DNA from: Bacteroidaceae bacterium | GTDB lineage: Bacteria; Bacteroidota; Bacteroidia; Bacteroidales; Bacteroidaceae | DNA length: 64,000 nucleotides | Assembly: GCA_017522915.1 (NCBI GenBank) | Contig: JAFWXX010000036.1 | Span: 16,290-80,289 of the forward strand | Direction: 5' to 3' | Shown: one piece after another, positions 1 to 8,731 of the stretch | How the letters are laid out: each line of letters opens with the position of its first letter | Numbering within the stretch: the first letter of the stretch is position 1 | Made by a program: the position numbers and the translations under genes | Notes under the pieces: generated by a model | Databases searched by the model: none | The model's input: the letters and a program-made list of their open reading frames with translations, nothing else | Told to the model about the DNA's origin: nothing

Positions 1-430
1 CTGCATATGGCTTCACCAGGTCATCACATAGAGTGCCGGAAAAGTCGTAGTTCGCACAAAGCACCGGGAATTCGGCCAATCTGAAGATACGGGCCATATT
101 CTCCATGCCGAAGTCGAACTCATGATTGCCTATCGCACATGCATCGTAGCCCATTGCATTCATAAGTTCAATCTCTATTGCACCTTTGAAAGCATTGTAG
201 TAAAGCGAACCTTGAGAAAAATCACCGCAGTCGAACAGCAGCACGTTTTCTGCTCCTATGGAATCACGAAGTTCTTCGAGAAGAGCAGCTCTGTTCAACA
301 CGCCTGCCCCACCGTTCTTTTCCGGTTCAATGCAGCTATGGGTATCGTTCGTGTGCAGTATCGTAAGCCTCTCCTGTGCACCCGCCAATGCGGCAAAGGC
401 GACAGCTATTATAAAAATCACTCTTTTCAT
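1..430 (-). CDS. 5'-nucleotidase, metallophosphatase half (partial, runs off window)
   Basis: The minus-strand frame opens at an ATG at 428-430 and is still open at base 1, so the 3' end is missing. It starts with a hydrophobic signal peptide ending near AGAQ, so the product is probably exported. The metallophosphatase motifs HTNDTHS, CGDFSQGS and GNHEFDFG follow, with the Asp, His and Asn ligands of the dinuclear metal site of UshA/5'-nucleotidases. The family removes phosphate from nucleotides in the periplasm. The gene just upstream (ending at 435) encodes only the C-terminal substrate-binding domain, so the two genes together look like one classical 5'-nucleotidase. The family is clear; the exact substrate is not. 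Confidence 0.85.
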   Translation of the reverse strand, partial: MKRVIFIIAVAFAALAGAQERLTILHTNDTHSCIEPEKNGGAGVLNRAALLEELRDSIGAENVLLFDCGDFSQGSLYYNAFKGAIEIELMNAMGYDACAIGNHEFDFGMENMARIFRLAEFPVLCANYDFSGTLCDDLVKPYA

Positions 431-434
431 CGGG

Positions 435-1196
435 TTATTCCTTTATTGTTATACGTCCGTCACATTCTGCCGACACCGCCTTGCCGACCTTTGCCAAGGA
501 CTTTATATACTGCAACATGAGGTCGCGTATCGTTATTTCGTTCCTTATTTCCCGCTCCGTACCCAAAGCAAGGGCCGTCATCTTGTCGTTGCCCTGTGCA
601 AGGTAATCGGATGTCGCTATGCGATAACTGCCGGCCTTGTCAACAGGTTTTCCCGCAACTGAGGCACTCAAGAGCTCTCCATCTTTTGTAATAACCAGCT
701 CCAAGCCCGAAATTGCCTCGCCGCCGACCGATGCGATTTCGGCACACAGCTGCAGAAGCTGTTCACCGTTCAATGTAAGCAATGCTAGAGTGTTCTCAAA
801 AGGAAAGACATTGTACACATCACCGAAGGTTATCTCTCCCTCTGCAATATTGCTCCTTAAACCGCCTTTGTTCGTTATTGCTATATCGACCCGCTGACCG
901 GTAAGCTCCCTTGCCGTTGTCAAGAGTGCGTCTGCCGCGAAATTCATAAGCGGGCTTTCAGGAATATACTTATCAAGAGCGTGCGCAGCACTGCCTATTA
1001 CCGGCTTCCTTATGCTGTCAACGGCCAGACGGCCACGTTCGAGTATCGCCCTTACCTTGACAGCCTTGCCTTCGGAAGATTGGGCCGCAACCTTTACGTT
1101 TCCGCCCTCAATGGATACTATTTTCTTTTTGTTGCCGCAAGCCAATGCGCAGACAATCAGCACAGAGAGGGCCAATGTTCTAAAAAAGATTTTCAT
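435..1196 (-). CDS. 5'-nucleotidase C-terminal domain lipoprotein
   Basis: The 253-residue product starts at MKIFFRTLALSV, chosen because a lipobox (LACG) follows about 20 residues in; a longer frame from 1256 would put 20 unlikely residues before the signal. The rest matches the C-terminal domain of 5'-nucleotidases, with the segments ITNKGGLRSNI, GDVYNVFPFENTL and YRIATSDYLAQG that form the nucleoside-binding pocket. No metallophosphatase motif is present; those lie in the next gene, four bases downstream. The likely product is an outer- or inner-membrane-anchored lipoprotein working with its neighbour to salvage nucleotides. The split arrangement is seen here directly; that the two act as a pair is inferred. 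Confidence 0.85.
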   Translation of the reverse strand: MKIFFRTLALSVLIVCALACGNKKKIVSIEGGNVKVAAQSSEGKAVKVRAILERGRLAVDSIRKPVIGSAAHALDKYIPESPLMNFAADALLTTARELTGQRVDIAITNKGGLRSNIAEGEITFGDVYNVFPFENTLALLTLNGEQLLQLCAEIASVGGEAISGLELVITKDGELLSASVAGKPVDKAGSYRIATSDYLAQGNDKMTALALGTEREIRNEITIRDLMLQYIKSLAKVGKAVSAECDGRITIKE

Positions 1197-1286
1197 TGTG
1201 TCAAAATAATTTACGCCCCAAAAGTAGTATAAGGAAGCGAAAAAAGCAATTTTCACCTTAAATAAAAGAAGTTAAGCCCTTCAACA

Positions 1287-1318
1287 TTTGGCAGAATGAG
1301 AATTTTGGCATAACTTTG
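1287..1318 (+). promoter_or_regulatory. Bacteroidales-type promoter of rplS
   Basis: TTTG at 1287-1290 and TAACTTTG at 1311-1318 are separated by 20 bp. This fits the Bacteroides primary sigma consensus (-33 TTTG, -7 TAnnTTTG) and lies about 85 bases upstream of the rplS start. Confidence 0.75.
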
Positions 1319-1402
1319 CCCCGCTTTCGGCGTAATCGCTGTCAAGGAAGAGTAACTTGATAAGTTGCGTTTGAATGATTGAACAATTTAACAAATCAGA
1401 AA

Positions 1403-1753
1403 ATGGATTTAATTAAAATTGCTAAAGAAGCATTTGCTACTGACGTAAAGCGCGAAATGGAGTTTCACCCAGGTGACACTATCACAGTAGCTTACAAGAT
1501 CATCGAGGGAACAAAAGAGCGTATCCAGATGTACCGTGGCGTTGTTATCCGCATCAGCGGTCATGGCAACGAGAAGCGTTTCACTGTACGCAAGATGTCA
1601 GGCACCGTAGGTGTTGAGCGTATTTTCCCTTTGAACTCACCGGCTATCGACAGCATCACTGTCAACAAGCGTGGTCGTGTTCGTCGTGCTAAACTTTACT
1701 ACTTGCGCGCCCTCACAGGTAAGAAGGCTCGTATCAAGGAGATCAAGGCCTAA
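1403..1753 (+). CDS. rplS: 50S ribosomal protein L19
   Basis: The product of 116 residues ([11 protein letters not shown]...) aligns over its length with bacterial L19, a large-subunit protein at the interface with the 30S subunit. Recognisable parts are [13 protein letters not shown], the [10 protein letters not shown] strand, and the basic end [25 protein letters not shown]. The start at 1403 was preferred over an in-frame ATG at 1379 because it gives the usual L19 length and N-terminus. It stands alone behind its own promoter and ends 28 bases before a strong terminator. L19 is often in an operon with rpsP, rimM and trmD; here it is separate, as is common in Bacteroidales. Confidence 0.97.
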   Translation: MDLIKIAKEAFATDVKREMEFHPGDTITVAYKIIEGTKERIQMYRGVVIRISGHGNEKRFTVRKMSGTVGVERIFPLNSPAIDSITVNKRGRVRRAKLYYLRALTGKKARIKEIKA

Positions 1754-1780
1754 GCACCTAAGAGATCAAGAAATAAAAAA

Positions 1781-1800
1781 ATGCAGCCAAACGGCTGCAT
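1781..1800 (+). terminator. bidirectional terminator between rplS and the DUF2007 gene
   Basis: A perfect 8-bp stem (ATGCAGCC / GGCTGCAT) with an AAAC loop is flanked by an A run on the left and a T run on the right. It can therefore end transcription of both convergent genes. Confidence 0.9.
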
Positions 1801-1820
1801 TTTTTTATTTTCCGGACCAT

Positions 1821-2069
1821 TTACTCCTGCGGAGCATCAGGGACTGTATTGTTTTCGATAATCTCACGTGCACGCACCTCGTCAGCCTCGTTCACAACCA
1901 CATAGACATCCGCATCTACGGCTGCATACGATGAGGTTACCGCACCTATTGAATCATCCTCAATCACACATGGTACCGCATTCGCATCAAGCAGTCCCTT
2001 TACAAGTTCGGCCTGCCACAAGGTACCGCAAAAGACCTTTACCAGTTTCTCTTCATAAGTGCCGGACAT
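1821..2069 (-). CDS. DUF2007 family protein
   Basis: The product has 82 residues, no signal peptide and no membrane segment. The pattern LVKVFCGTLWQAELVKGLLDANAVPCVIEDD followed by VYVVVNEADEVRAREII fits the DUF2007 fold, a small ferredoxin-like alpha/beta domain sometimes called a putative signal-transducing protein; its biochemical role is unknown. Unusually for this phylum, an exact AGGAGGT (minus strand, 2074-2080) lies four bases before the ATG. A perfect 16-bp palindrome lies 25-40 bases upstream of the start, so expression may be controlled by a repressor. Family assignment is good; function is not known. Confidence 0.8.
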   Translation of the reverse strand: MSGTYEEKLVKVFCGTLWQAELVKGLLDANAVPCVIEDDSIGAVTSSYAAVDADVYVVVNEADEVRAREIIENNTVPDAPQE

Positions 2070-2073
2070 AGTT

Positions 2074-2080
2074 ACCTCCT
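2074..2080 (-). promoter_or_regulatory. full Shine-Dalgarno site of the DUF2007 gene
   Basis: AGGAGGT on the minus strand, four bases from the start codon, is a full match to the anti-SD core. Most other genes here lack one, as is normal for Bacteroidota, which largely do not use SD pairing. Confidence 0.6.
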
Positions 2081-2093
2081 TTTTTAAATGTTA

Positions 2094-2109
2094 GACAATA
2101 TATATTGTC
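2094..2109. promoter_or_regulatory. perfect 16-bp palindrome upstream of the DUF2007 gene
   Basis: GACAATATATATTGTC reads the same on both strands and lies 25-40 bases upstream of the DUF2007 start. Its position suggests an operator for a dimeric regulator or an A+T-rich 5' leader hairpin. No regulator gene is adjacent. Confidence 0.45.
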
Positions 2110-2111
2110 CT

Positions 2112-2140
2112 TTGCCGGGTTGTTTTCAACCGGACGGCAA
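2112..2140. other. inverted repeat in the DUF2007/frr divergent region
   Basis: TTGCCG (2112-2117) pairs with CGGCAA (2135-2140), and inside it GGTTG (2118-2122) pairs with CAACC (2127-2131) around a TTTT loop, leaving a three-base bulge. The hairpin lies between two divergent genes and is not followed by a T run on either strand, so it is not an obvious terminator. Confidence 0.4.
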
Positions 2141-2334
2141 GGCAAATTCAGTCTTATTGCACATTCTTTCAGTGCGAATATACCCATTCGTCATATAGAT
2201 TCAAAAGCATTAAGGATTTTTTAATTATTAAAATTTCTTAAAAAGCACTCATCTTCGCTGTTAATAGCTATTTTTGTAAAAGAGGTGGCGCAGAGCAGAA
2301 CCTCACGAATATGAACAATTTAAAATTCCAGACT

Positions 2335-2895
2335 ATGATAGACGTTAAAGCTTGTTTGAGAGATGCCGAGGAGATGATGCAGATGAGTATCATGCACCTC
2401 GAAGAGGAGTATTCACACATACGCGCAGGAAAGGCCAATGTACACCTGCTCGACTGCGTGAGGGTAAGTTCATACGGTTCTGAGATGCCGCTCAACAATG
2501 TAGCGACAATCACTACCCCCGACTTGCGCACAATCGCCATCAAACCCTGGGACAAGAACATGATTGCTCCAATAGAAAAGGCCATCATCGATTCTCCGGT
2601 AGGAATCATGCCTACCAACAACGGTGAGGTTATCATCATTGCCATCCCGCCACTTACAGGCGAACGCCGCAAGGACCTTGTAAAGCAGTGCTCACACGAA
2701 CTTGAGACAGCAAAGATAAGCATCCGCAATGCACGCCGTGACGGCATTGACAGCATGAAGAAGTCGGTAAAGGAGGGCACTCCCGAAGACGTTGCAAAGG
2801 ACGGAGAGGAGAGCTTGCAGAAGATACACGACAAGTATATCAAGAAAGCCGAAGAGGTGTTCGCTGCCAAGGAAAAGGAGATTATGACTGTATAA
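2335..2895 (+). CDS. frr: ribosome recycling factor
   Basis: The 186-residue product is a full-length RRF, which with EF-G splits the post-termination ribosome. The helical bundle begins DAEEMMQMSIMHLEEEYSHIRAGKA; the central segment has SYGSEMPLNNVATI, and the C-terminal part has GERRKDLVKQ and RNARRD, all standard for RRF. The start at 2335 gives the family length; an upstream ATG at 2311 would add eight residues. A good -7 element (TATTTTTG, 2269-2276) lies upstream, though I see no matching -33. rsgA starts 13 bases after its stop, so the two ribosome-related genes are probably co-transcribed. Confidence 0.97.
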   Translation: MIDVKACLRDAEEMMQMSIMHLEEEYSHIRAGKANVHLLDCVRVSSYGSEMPLNNVATITTPDLRTIAIKPWDKNMIAPIEKAIIDSPVGIMPTNNGEVIIIAIPPLTGERRKDLVKQCSHELETAKISIRNARRDGIDSMKKSVKEGTPEDVAKDGEESLQKIHDKYIKKAEEVFAAKEKEIMTV

Positions 2896-2908
2896 GCCGA
2901 GGAGAGAG

Positions 2909-3841
2909 GTGCAAGGAACAGTTGTCAAGAGTTCAGGAAGCGTATATGGAGTACGTGCCGTTGACGGCACGCTCGTCGATTGCAGGGTAAAGGGCAACTT
3001 TCGACTGAAAGGCATCAGAAGCACCAACCCTGTCGCAGTAGGCGACCATGTTGTATTCGACGTGCGCAGTGACGGCACTGCATATATCGTGGAGATTCTT
3101 GAACGCAAGAACTACATTGTGCGCAAGGCTTCGAACCTGTCGAAACAGTCGCACATACTTGCAGCGAACCTCGACCTATGCTTCCTGACAGTTACAATAA
3201 GCCACCCGGCTACAGCCACGACCTTTATCGACAGGTTCCTCGCAGCAGCAGAAGCCTACCGCGTGCCGGTAGTGCTGGTGTTCAACAAGAGCGACCTCTA
3301 CAACGAAGCGGAGACCGAAGAACTGGAATACCTTACAGCTTTGTACCGAAGCATCGGTTACCGATGCCTGCACACAAGCGCAACCAGGGGAAAGGGGATT
3401 GAGGAGCTTAAAGAGATGATGCGCGGCAAGGTGTCTCTGCTTGCCGGAAACTCAGGTGTAGGAAAATCAAGTCTTGTGAATGCAATTGCACCTGAAATCG
3501 CGGCACGAGTAGGAGAGATTTCAAAGACACACGACACCGGCATGCATACGACAACATACACCGAAATGTTCGAATTCATGCCCGGAAGCTATATTGTAGA
3601 TACTCCAGGAGTAAAGGGATTCGGCACATACGACATGGAGATTGAGGAGATATCCCACTACTTTGTAGAGTTCTTCAAGCTGTCAAAAGACTGCAAGTAC
3701 GGCAACTGCACCCACACCCACGAACCTGGATGCGCCGTACTCGAAGCACTTGAGAGAGGAGAAATCGCACCGTCGCGCTACCAATCGTATCTAAGCATCC
3801 TTGAAGACAAGGAGGAGGGGAAATACCGGGCACCGGAGTAA
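2909..3841 (+). CDS. rsgA: ribosome small subunit-dependent GTPase RsgA
   Basis: The 310-residue product starts with GTG. RsgA is a circularly permuted GTPase that checks late 30S assembly. The order of motifs shows the permutation: an N-terminal OB-fold, G4 NKSD at 126-129, the P-loop GNSGVGKSS at 180-188, G3 DTPG at 231-234, then a C-terminal zinc motif with Cys262, Cys267, His269 and Cys275. Threonines in the switch I region (GMHTTTYTEM, from 211) fit the family. It follows frr by 13 bases and ends before a very strong terminator. Confidence 0.97.
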   Translation: MQGTVVKSSGSVYGVRAVDGTLVDCRVKGNFRLKGIRSTNPVAVGDHVVFDVRSDGTAYIVEILERKNYIVRKASNLSKQSHILAANLDLCFLTVTISHPATATTFIDRFLAAAEAYRVPVVLVFNKSDLYNEAETEELEYLTALYRSIGYRCLHTSATRGKGIEELKEMMRGKVSLLAGNSGVGKSSLVNAIAPEIAARVGEISKTHDTGMHTTTYTEMFEFMPGSYIVDTPGVKGFGTYDMEIEEISHYFVEFFKLSKDCKYGNCTHTHEPGCAVLEALERGEIAPSRYQSYLSILEDKEEGKYRAPE

Positions 3842-3853
3842 TCAGTCATATAC

Positions 3854-3899
3854 ATAAAAGCATCTGAGCGAACCGAACGGTTCGCTCAGATGCTTTTAT
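3854..3899. terminator. bidirectional terminator between rsgA and asd
   Basis: An uninterrupted 21-bp stem around a GAAC loop (3875-3878), ending in AAAA on one side and TTTT on the other, lies between the convergent stops of rsgA and asd. It should act in both directions and is the longest perfect hairpin I noticed in the window. Confidence 0.9.
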
Positions 3900-3910
3900 A
3901 TCAAGGTACA

Positions 3911-4918
3911 TTACTTGTTCGGATGCTTTATAAGATACTCGGCAATCTGCACAGCATTGAGCGCAGCACCCTTCTTTATCTGGTCGCCTACAATCCACAT
4001 AAGGATACCGTTCGGATTTGTTATATCCTTACGTATGCGGCCGACATATACAGGGTCCTGGCCAGCAAGGAAAAGAGGCATAGGATATACCTTTTCCTCC
4101 GGATTGTCCATAAGTATGAGACCTTCGCCTTCGGCAACAGCACAGCGCACCTCCTCAACAGACAAAGGACGCTCTGTCTCAATCCAAAGCGACTGTGAGT
4201 GCGAGCGCAAAGCAGGAACACGCACACACTGCGCGCTTACCTCTATGTCGCTATGCATAATCTTGCGTGTCTCGTTGTACATCTTCATCTCCTCCTTTGT
4301 GTAACCGTTATCGGTGAACACATCAATCTGAGGAATTACGTTGAATGCCAGCTGATAAGCGAACTTCTCAACTGTAGGCTCTTCACCGGCCAGCACCTGA
4401 CGGTACTGCTCATAGAGCTCTGCCATAGCTGCTGCACCTGCACCGCTGGCTGCCTGATATGTTGATGAGTGAACACGCGTAATGTGCGAAAGGCCCTCAA
4501 TGGCCTTGAGTGCGACCACCATCTGTATTGTAGTACAGTTAGGGTTTGCTATGATGTTGCGCGGACGATTGTATGCATCGGCAGGGTTCACCTCAGGAAC
4601 CACCAGCGGAACATCCCTGTCCATGCGGAACGCGCTGGAGTTGTCTATCATAACCGCGCCATGCTTGGTTATAGTCTCGGCAAACTCCTTGGAAACACCG
4701 CCACCGGCCGATACAAAGGCATAGTCAATACCCATGAAATCGTCATTGTGCTTAAGCTCCTTCACTACATAGTCCACACCTCTGAAATTATATACCTGCC
4801 CTGCACTGCGAGCCGAGCCGAAAAGCACCAGCTCGTCAAGAGGGAAATTTCTCTCGTCAAGGACGCGAAGGAACTCCTGCCCTACCGCACCGCTTACACC
4901 TACGATTGCTATTCTCAT
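3911..4918 (-). CDS. asd: aspartate-semialdehyde dehydrogenase
   Basis: The 335-residue product reduces aspartyl phosphate to aspartate semialdehyde, the branch point to lysine/diaminopimelate, threonine and methionine. The N-terminal NADP-binding motif [14 protein letters not shown] and the catalytic cysteine in ANPNCTT (Cys128) are present, followed by the substrate-binding QAASGAG segment and the C-terminal [26 protein letters not shown] that ends this family. Length matches bacterial Asd. It is a single-gene unit, convergent with rsgA and divergent from tcdA. Confidence 0.96.
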   Translation of the reverse strand: MRIAIVGVSGAVGQEFLRVLDERNFPLDELVLFGSARSAGQVYNFRGVDYVVKELKHNDDFMGIDYAFVSAGGGVSKEFAETITKHGAVMIDNSSAFRMDRDVPLVVPEVNPADAYNRPRNIIANPNCTTIQMVVALKAIEGLSHITRVHSSTYQAASGAGAAAMAELYEQYRQVLAGEEPTVEKFAYQLAFNVIPQIDVFTDNGYTKEEMKMYNETRKIMHSDIEVSAQCVRVPALRSHSQSLWIETERPLSVEEVRCAVAEGEGLILMDNPEEKVYPMPLFLAGQDPVYVGRIRKDITNPNGILMWIVGDQIKKGAALNAVQIAEYLIKHPNK

Positions 4919-5084
4919 TGTTTATCCAAAATTAGTTTAGTACATGAGCCGTACACCTTTAAAACGGAAATACGGATTCAGGCGCAAAATTACTTAAAAA
5001 TTATCTATATATACTCTTCAATGGCTATTTTTTTGTACTTTAGCCATTTGAAAAGCCGTTCAGGCAAAAGAAAAGAGGATTATA

Positions 5085-5792
5085 ATGACAGATAATTGGC
5101 TGCAACGTGGAAGGCTGTTGCTCGGTGAAGAGAAACAGGAAAGGCTAAAGAATGCCCACTTGCTTATAGTAGGATTAGGCGGAGTCGGCTCATGGGCCGC
5201 AGAGATGCTATGCCGTGCCGGCGTAGGCGAATTCACCATTATAGATGCCGACGTCGTGGACATCACGAATATAAACCGCCAGATGCCTGCACTTGCAAGC
5301 ACGGTAGGGAAGCCCAAATGCGAAGTCGTAGCCGAACGCATGCGAGCCATAAACCCATGCGCAAGAATAAATGTAAAGCGTCTGTTTGTTGACCCGGAGA
5401 ATATCGAGGCCATAATGAATGAGGCTGATTTTGACTTTGTGGTAGATGCGATTGATACGCTTGAGCCCAAAGGGGCACTGATAAGGGAGTGCTGGAAACG
5501 CGGAACAAGAATCGTATCAAGCATGGGAGCAGGAGCGAAATGCAACCTTGCCGACATACGTACCGGCGACCTTTGGAAAAGCGAACATTGCACACTTGCC
5601 AAGAACATGCGCCGGCTCCTGCGCGAGTGGCGCGGACAATATAAACTGCCGGTAATTTACAGCATGGAGCAGCCACGGAAAAGTGCCATAATGCCCAACC
5701 CCGATGGAGGCAAGCCTATTATCGGCTCCCTTGCATACTTTACTGCAACATTCGGATGCTATATGGCTGAATATGTAATTAAGGAGATATGA
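5085..5792 (+). CDS. tcdA: tRNA threonylcarbamoyladenosine dehydratase (TcdA/CsdL family)
   Basis: The 235-residue protein has an E1-like ThiF fold: the ATP-binding [13 protein letters not shown] motif near residue 30, the acidic [13 protein letters not shown] segment, then [12 protein letters not shown]. The N-terminus ([12 protein letters not shown]) and overall length point to TcdA, which cyclises t6A to ct6A at position 37 of ANN-decoding tRNAs, rather than to MoeB or ThiF, which are usually tied to their own pathway genes. Its stop overlaps the start of the next gene by four bases (ATGA), so the two are translated together. TcdA is the best call; a different ThiF-family role is possible. 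Confidence 0.85.
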   Translation: MTDNWLQRGRLLLGEEKQERLKNAHLLIVGLGGVGSWAAEMLCRAGVGEFTIIDADVVDITNINRQMPALASTVGKPKCEVVAERMRAINPCARINVKRLFVDPENIEAIMNEADFDFVVDAIDTLEPKGALIRECWKRGTRIVSSMGAGAKCNLADIRTGDLWKSEHCTLAKNMRRLLREWRGQYKLPVIYSMEQPRKSAIMPNPDGGKPIIGSLAYFTATFGCYMAEYVIKEI

Positions 5793-6448
5793 TAAGGATA
5801 GAGAACCTGACAAAGAGTTTCGGAGACCTCAAGGTGTTAAAGGGAGTAAACCTGGAAATCAACCGTGGCGAGGTCATAAGCATCGTAGGACCGAGCGGAG
5901 CCGGAAAGACAACCCTGTTGCAACTTATAGGAACACTTGACAAGCCCGACAGCGGCAGCATATACTTCAATGGAGAAGAGCTTGGCAGGATGAGCAGCAG
6001 AAAACTTGCCTCCTTCCGCAACAAGCATATCGGATTTGTATTCCAGTTCCACCAGCTGCTTCCGGAGTTCACAGCCATAGAGAACATAATAATTCCGGCT
6101 CTGATAGCAGGACGTAAAAGAGAAGAGGCCGAGAAGGAGGCTATGGAACTGCTCGACATAATGGGGCTGAAGGAGCGTGCACAGCATAAGCCGGCAGAGT
6201 TGTCGGGAGGAGAAAACCAGCGCGTGGCTGTTGCCCGTGCACTGATAAACAAGCCCGATGTCATTCTTGCAGATGAGCCATCGGGAAGCCTCGACAGCAA
6301 GAACAAGGAAGAGCTTCACCGGCTTTTCTTCGACCTTCGTGACAAGTTCGGACAGACATTTGTCATTGTAACCCACGACGAGGGGCTGGCGTCATATACC
6401 GACCGTACAATACGCATGATTGACGGCAACATAGAGCCGCAATGTTAA
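5789..6448 (+). CDS. lolD: LolD-type lipoprotein ABC transporter ATPase
   Basis: The 219-residue ABC ATPase has Walker [10 protein letters not shown] at 34-42, the Q-loop in [12 protein letters not shown], signature LSGGENQR, Walker [13 protein letters not shown] and the switch histidine in VTHDEG. The [16 protein letters not shown] segment is typical of the LolD/MacB group, which drives lipoprotein release from the inner membrane or related extraction. A LolC/E-type permease lies 0.7 kb away on the opposite strand (7131-8354) and is a likely partner. The four-base overlap with tcdA shows translational coupling but no obvious functional link. Confidence 0.85.
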   Translation: MIRIENLTKSFGDLKVLKGVNLEINRGEVISIVGPSGAGKTTLLQLIGTLDKPDSGSIYFNGEELGRMSSRKLASFRNKHIGFVFQFHQLLPEFTAIENIIIPALIAGRKREEAEKEAMELLDIMGLKERAQHKPAELSGGENQRVAVARALINKPDVILADEPSGSLDSKNKEELHRLFFDLRDKFGQTFVIVTHDEGLASYTDRTIRMIDGNIEPQC

Positions 6449-6551
6449 ATATTGTTAAATTAAAAGACGACCTATTTTACTTTTCCGATATAGCATTGTC
6501 AAAATAACGGATGATGAGCTGTAAGGCTCGTTGTTTTTCAATGTTTGTCTC

Positions 6552-6579
6552 TACGGCTTCTGCTTATGCAGGAGCCGTA
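6552..6579 (+). other. hairpin in the leader of the 6626 gene
   Basis: A 12-bp stem with one T-G pair (TACGGCT-T-CTGC / GCAG-G-AGCCGTA) around a TTAT loop lies 47 bases before the next start codon. There is no T run after it. It may be a weak terminator of the tcdA-lolD unit or a leader structure. Confidence 0.45.
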
Positions 6580-6625
6580 CTGGTAAAGAGCACAATGATT
6601 GACAAAACATTATAACACAATTAAT

Positions 6626-7120
6626 ATGAATGCTACAAGAAAAATCCTATTCATTGCCTTTTTATTCCTGACAATAACCGGAGCCGATGCCCAGGAAGGA
6701 GCGAGACGACAGCACAAGCCCCGCGAATTCAATCCGGAAGAGTTTGCAGCACGCCAGACATACATGCTGCATCAGGCACTTCAGCTCGACAGTGTACAGT
6801 TCCAGGCCATCATGCTCATGAACTACGCCGACGCGCTCACAATGCAGGACAGCATGAAAGTGCGCCGCGAACGCTTTGAGAAGATGCGTGCAAACGGAGA
6901 AAGGCCTAAAAGACAACAGCCTAGCGAGGAGGAAAGAAAAGCCCGCATGGAACTTGAAAAGCAGCGTCGTGAAATAAAGAACCAGCAGATGAAGCAGATT
7001 CTCAACGCTGAGCAGTACGAAAAATACATTAAGCTGCAGGAAGAGAACAGAGAACGTATGCGGAACAGAAAAGAAGGCCCCGGAAGAATGCGCAGAGATG
7101 GAAGAGGTCCTGGAATTTGA
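6626..7120 (+). CDS. small exported Spy/DUF4890-like protein
   Basis: The 164-residue product starts at MNATRKILFIAF; a signal peptide ends near ADAQ. The mature part is very rich in Arg, Lys, Glu and Gln and predicted to be helical, with two segments of the type LDSVQFQAIMLMNY and LNAEQYEKYIKLQEE. Together with the mixed-charge linker this resembles the DUF4890 and Spy/CpxP-like periplasmic proteins of Bacteroidales, which contain two LTxxQ-like helices. Function is unknown; a chaperone or envelope-stress role is only an analogy. The first in-frame ATG at 6599 was not used because it precedes the natural signal peptide. Confidence 0.7.
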   Translation: MNATRKILFIAFLFLTITGADAQEGARRQHKPREFNPEEFAARQTYMLHQALQLDSVQFQAIMLMNYADALTMQDSMKVRRERFEKMRANGERPKRQQPSEEERKARMELEKQRREIKNQQMKQILNAEQYEKYIKLQEENRERMRNRKEGPGRMRRDGRGPGI

Positions 7121-7130
7121 CAGAAACAGC

Positions 7131-8354
7131 TTAGACAAACCTTCTTGTCAACAGCCTTACCGGAAGCCAGACTGCAGCAAAGCCCACCAGAAGTACTGTA
7201 ACGAATACAGCAAGGATATCACCGGCCTCGACCGCTACCGGGTAATCTTGTATAGCCCAATCCCTTGCACCCATTGAAAGAAGGCCGAACTCCTGCTGCA
7301 ACAGACACAGCAACAAGCCTATAACAACTCCCGCAACAGCACCGATGAACGACACCATGCAACCTTCGAACACAAAGATGTTTGCAATGGTATGATTCTC
7401 GGCCCCCATGCTGCGAAGCGTATTCATGTTGTCACGTTTCTCAATAATAAGCATCGCCAAAGAACCTATGATATTGAAGCATGCCACAAGAAGTATGAAC
7501 GACAGAAATATATATGAGACAAGTTTCTCTATCTGCATAACTTTATATACGTCTTCCTGTTGCTCATACCGGTCCTGAACATTGAAGTCTTCTCCCAAAA
7601 CAGATTCAAGCTGCTTCTTGGCCTTGGCAACATCATAGCCCTCGCTGAGGCGCATTTCCATTGATGTGGCTTCGTCTCCGGCCCTACGGAACAGCCTGCG
7701 CGCGAACTCCGACGATACAAGTATATAGTTCGCATCGTACTCGGGCTGGTTAAGGGCGAACACTAAGCCCGATGAAAAAAGCACGCCTTTATTGAAATTA
7801 TTCGATGGGATGGTCATATTTACCTTTCCTCCACGCTTAGGAGCATAGACCTCAAGAGGCGATGTGAAAAGGATTCCGCAGTTCAGCATCTGCATCAGTT
7901 CACCGCCCATGACCGCATAACTGTTCATGCCGTCATCAAGAACAAATTCACCGTTGCCATACAAGATATTGTCTATAGCAGCGACCTTGGTGAAATTGTC
8001 ATCTACCCCCTTAATGGTTGCCATAACCTGTTTGCCGCCATACTGCACCATAGCTCTGTCCTCAACGCAGAACGACACGGCAGAAACGCACGGCAACTGT
8101 ATTGCCTGCACAACAGCAGGGGATGAGGTACTGAATACCTTGCCTAAGGATGCTGTCACCTTAATTTCCGGGTCCATGGCTGTAAACTGCTCCGCAACGA
8201 CAGCACGGAAGCCATTGAAGACCGAAAGTACACACACCATCGCTGCCGCAGCCAATGCCACACCTGAAATAGCCACAGCAGAGATGATGTTTATCACCTG
8301 ATGGCTCTTTCTGGAAAACATGTATCGCCTGGCTATGTACAGCGACAGATTCAT
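7131..8354 (-). CDS. LolC/LolE-type ABC transporter permease
   Basis: The 407-residue membrane protein has one N-terminal transmembrane helix (ISAVAISGVALAAAAMVCVLS), a large periplasmic MacB-like domain of about 230 residues, and three C-terminal helices of the FtsX domain. This is the layout of LolC/LolE, which take lipoproteins from the inner membrane and pass them to LolA. The start RYMFSRKSHQVINIISA is typical of the family. The divergent-side lolD homologue at 5789-6448 would supply the ATPase. It is the last gene of a minus-strand unit after an O-methyltransferase gene and rbfA (24 bases upstream). Confidence 0.9.
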   Translation of the reverse strand: MNLSLYIARRYMFSRKSHQVINIISAVAISGVALAAAAMVCVLSVFNGFRAVVAEQFTAMDPEIKVTASLGKVFSTSSPAVVQAIQLPCVSAVSFCVEDRAMVQYGGKQVMATIKGVDDNFTKVAAIDNILYGNGEFVLDDGMNSYAVMGGELMQMLNCGILFTSPLEVYAPKRGGKVNMTIPSNNFNKGVLFSSGLVFALNQPEYDANYILVSSEFARRLFRRAGDEATSMEMRLSEGYDVAKAKKQLESVLGEDFNVQDRYEQQEDVYKVMQIEKLVSYIFLSFILLVACFNIIGSLAMLIIEKRDNMNTLRSMGAENHTIANIFVFEGCMVSFIGAVAGVVIGLLLCLLQQEFGLLSMGARDWAIQDYPVAVEAGDILAVFVTVLLVGFAAVWLPVRLLTRRFV

Positions 8355-8377
8355 GGCTGTTGCAAGGATTTTAGCTG

Positions 8378-8713
8378 TTAGTCTTTCAACAGTTTGTCTA
8401 TATTTTCTATATAGTCGAGAGAATCGTCGATGTAGAATCTTATCTCCGGGATAATGCGGAGCTGATGACGCACCCTGTTGCCGAGTTCAAAGCGTATGGC
8501 CTTGATATTCTCGTTGAGGTGGTTCACCACTTCGGTTCCCTTTTCCGAGGGGAAGACGCTCAGGTATGCCTTTGCTACACCTAAGTCGGGGCTTACCCTT
8601 ACTATGCTTACCGACACCATTATGCCACGTGTCTCCTTTGCCAGCTTGAGCAGTATGTTGCTCAGTTCCTTCTGTATGAGACGCGAAATCTTATTCTGTC
8701 TTGTACTGTCCAT
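8378..8713 (-). CDS. rbfA: ribosome-binding factor A
   Basis: The 111-residue protein starts MDSTRQNKISRLIQKELSNIL, as RbfA does, and has the KH-like core with VSPDLGVAKAYLSVFPSE and the C-terminal VRHQLRIIPEIRFYIDDSLDYIENI. RbfA binds immature 30S subunits and is needed for 16S 5'-end maturation, and it is displaced with the help of RsgA, encoded 5 kb away. It lies between the O-methyltransferase gene (18 bases upstream) and the permease gene (24 bases downstream). Confidence 0.95.
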   Translation of the reverse strand: MDSTRQNKISRLIQKELSNILLKLAKETRGIMVSVSIVRVSPDLGVAKAYLSVFPSEKGTEVVNHLNENIKAIRFELGNRVRHQLRIIPEIRFYIDDSLDYIENIDKLLKD

Positions 8714-8731
8714 ATATCATTCAATTTATTA

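Noticed and set aside
4927..4934. TAATTTTG as the asd promoter
   Set aside because: The -7 match is perfect on the minus strand, but transcription would begin about at the start codon and no -33 is seen.
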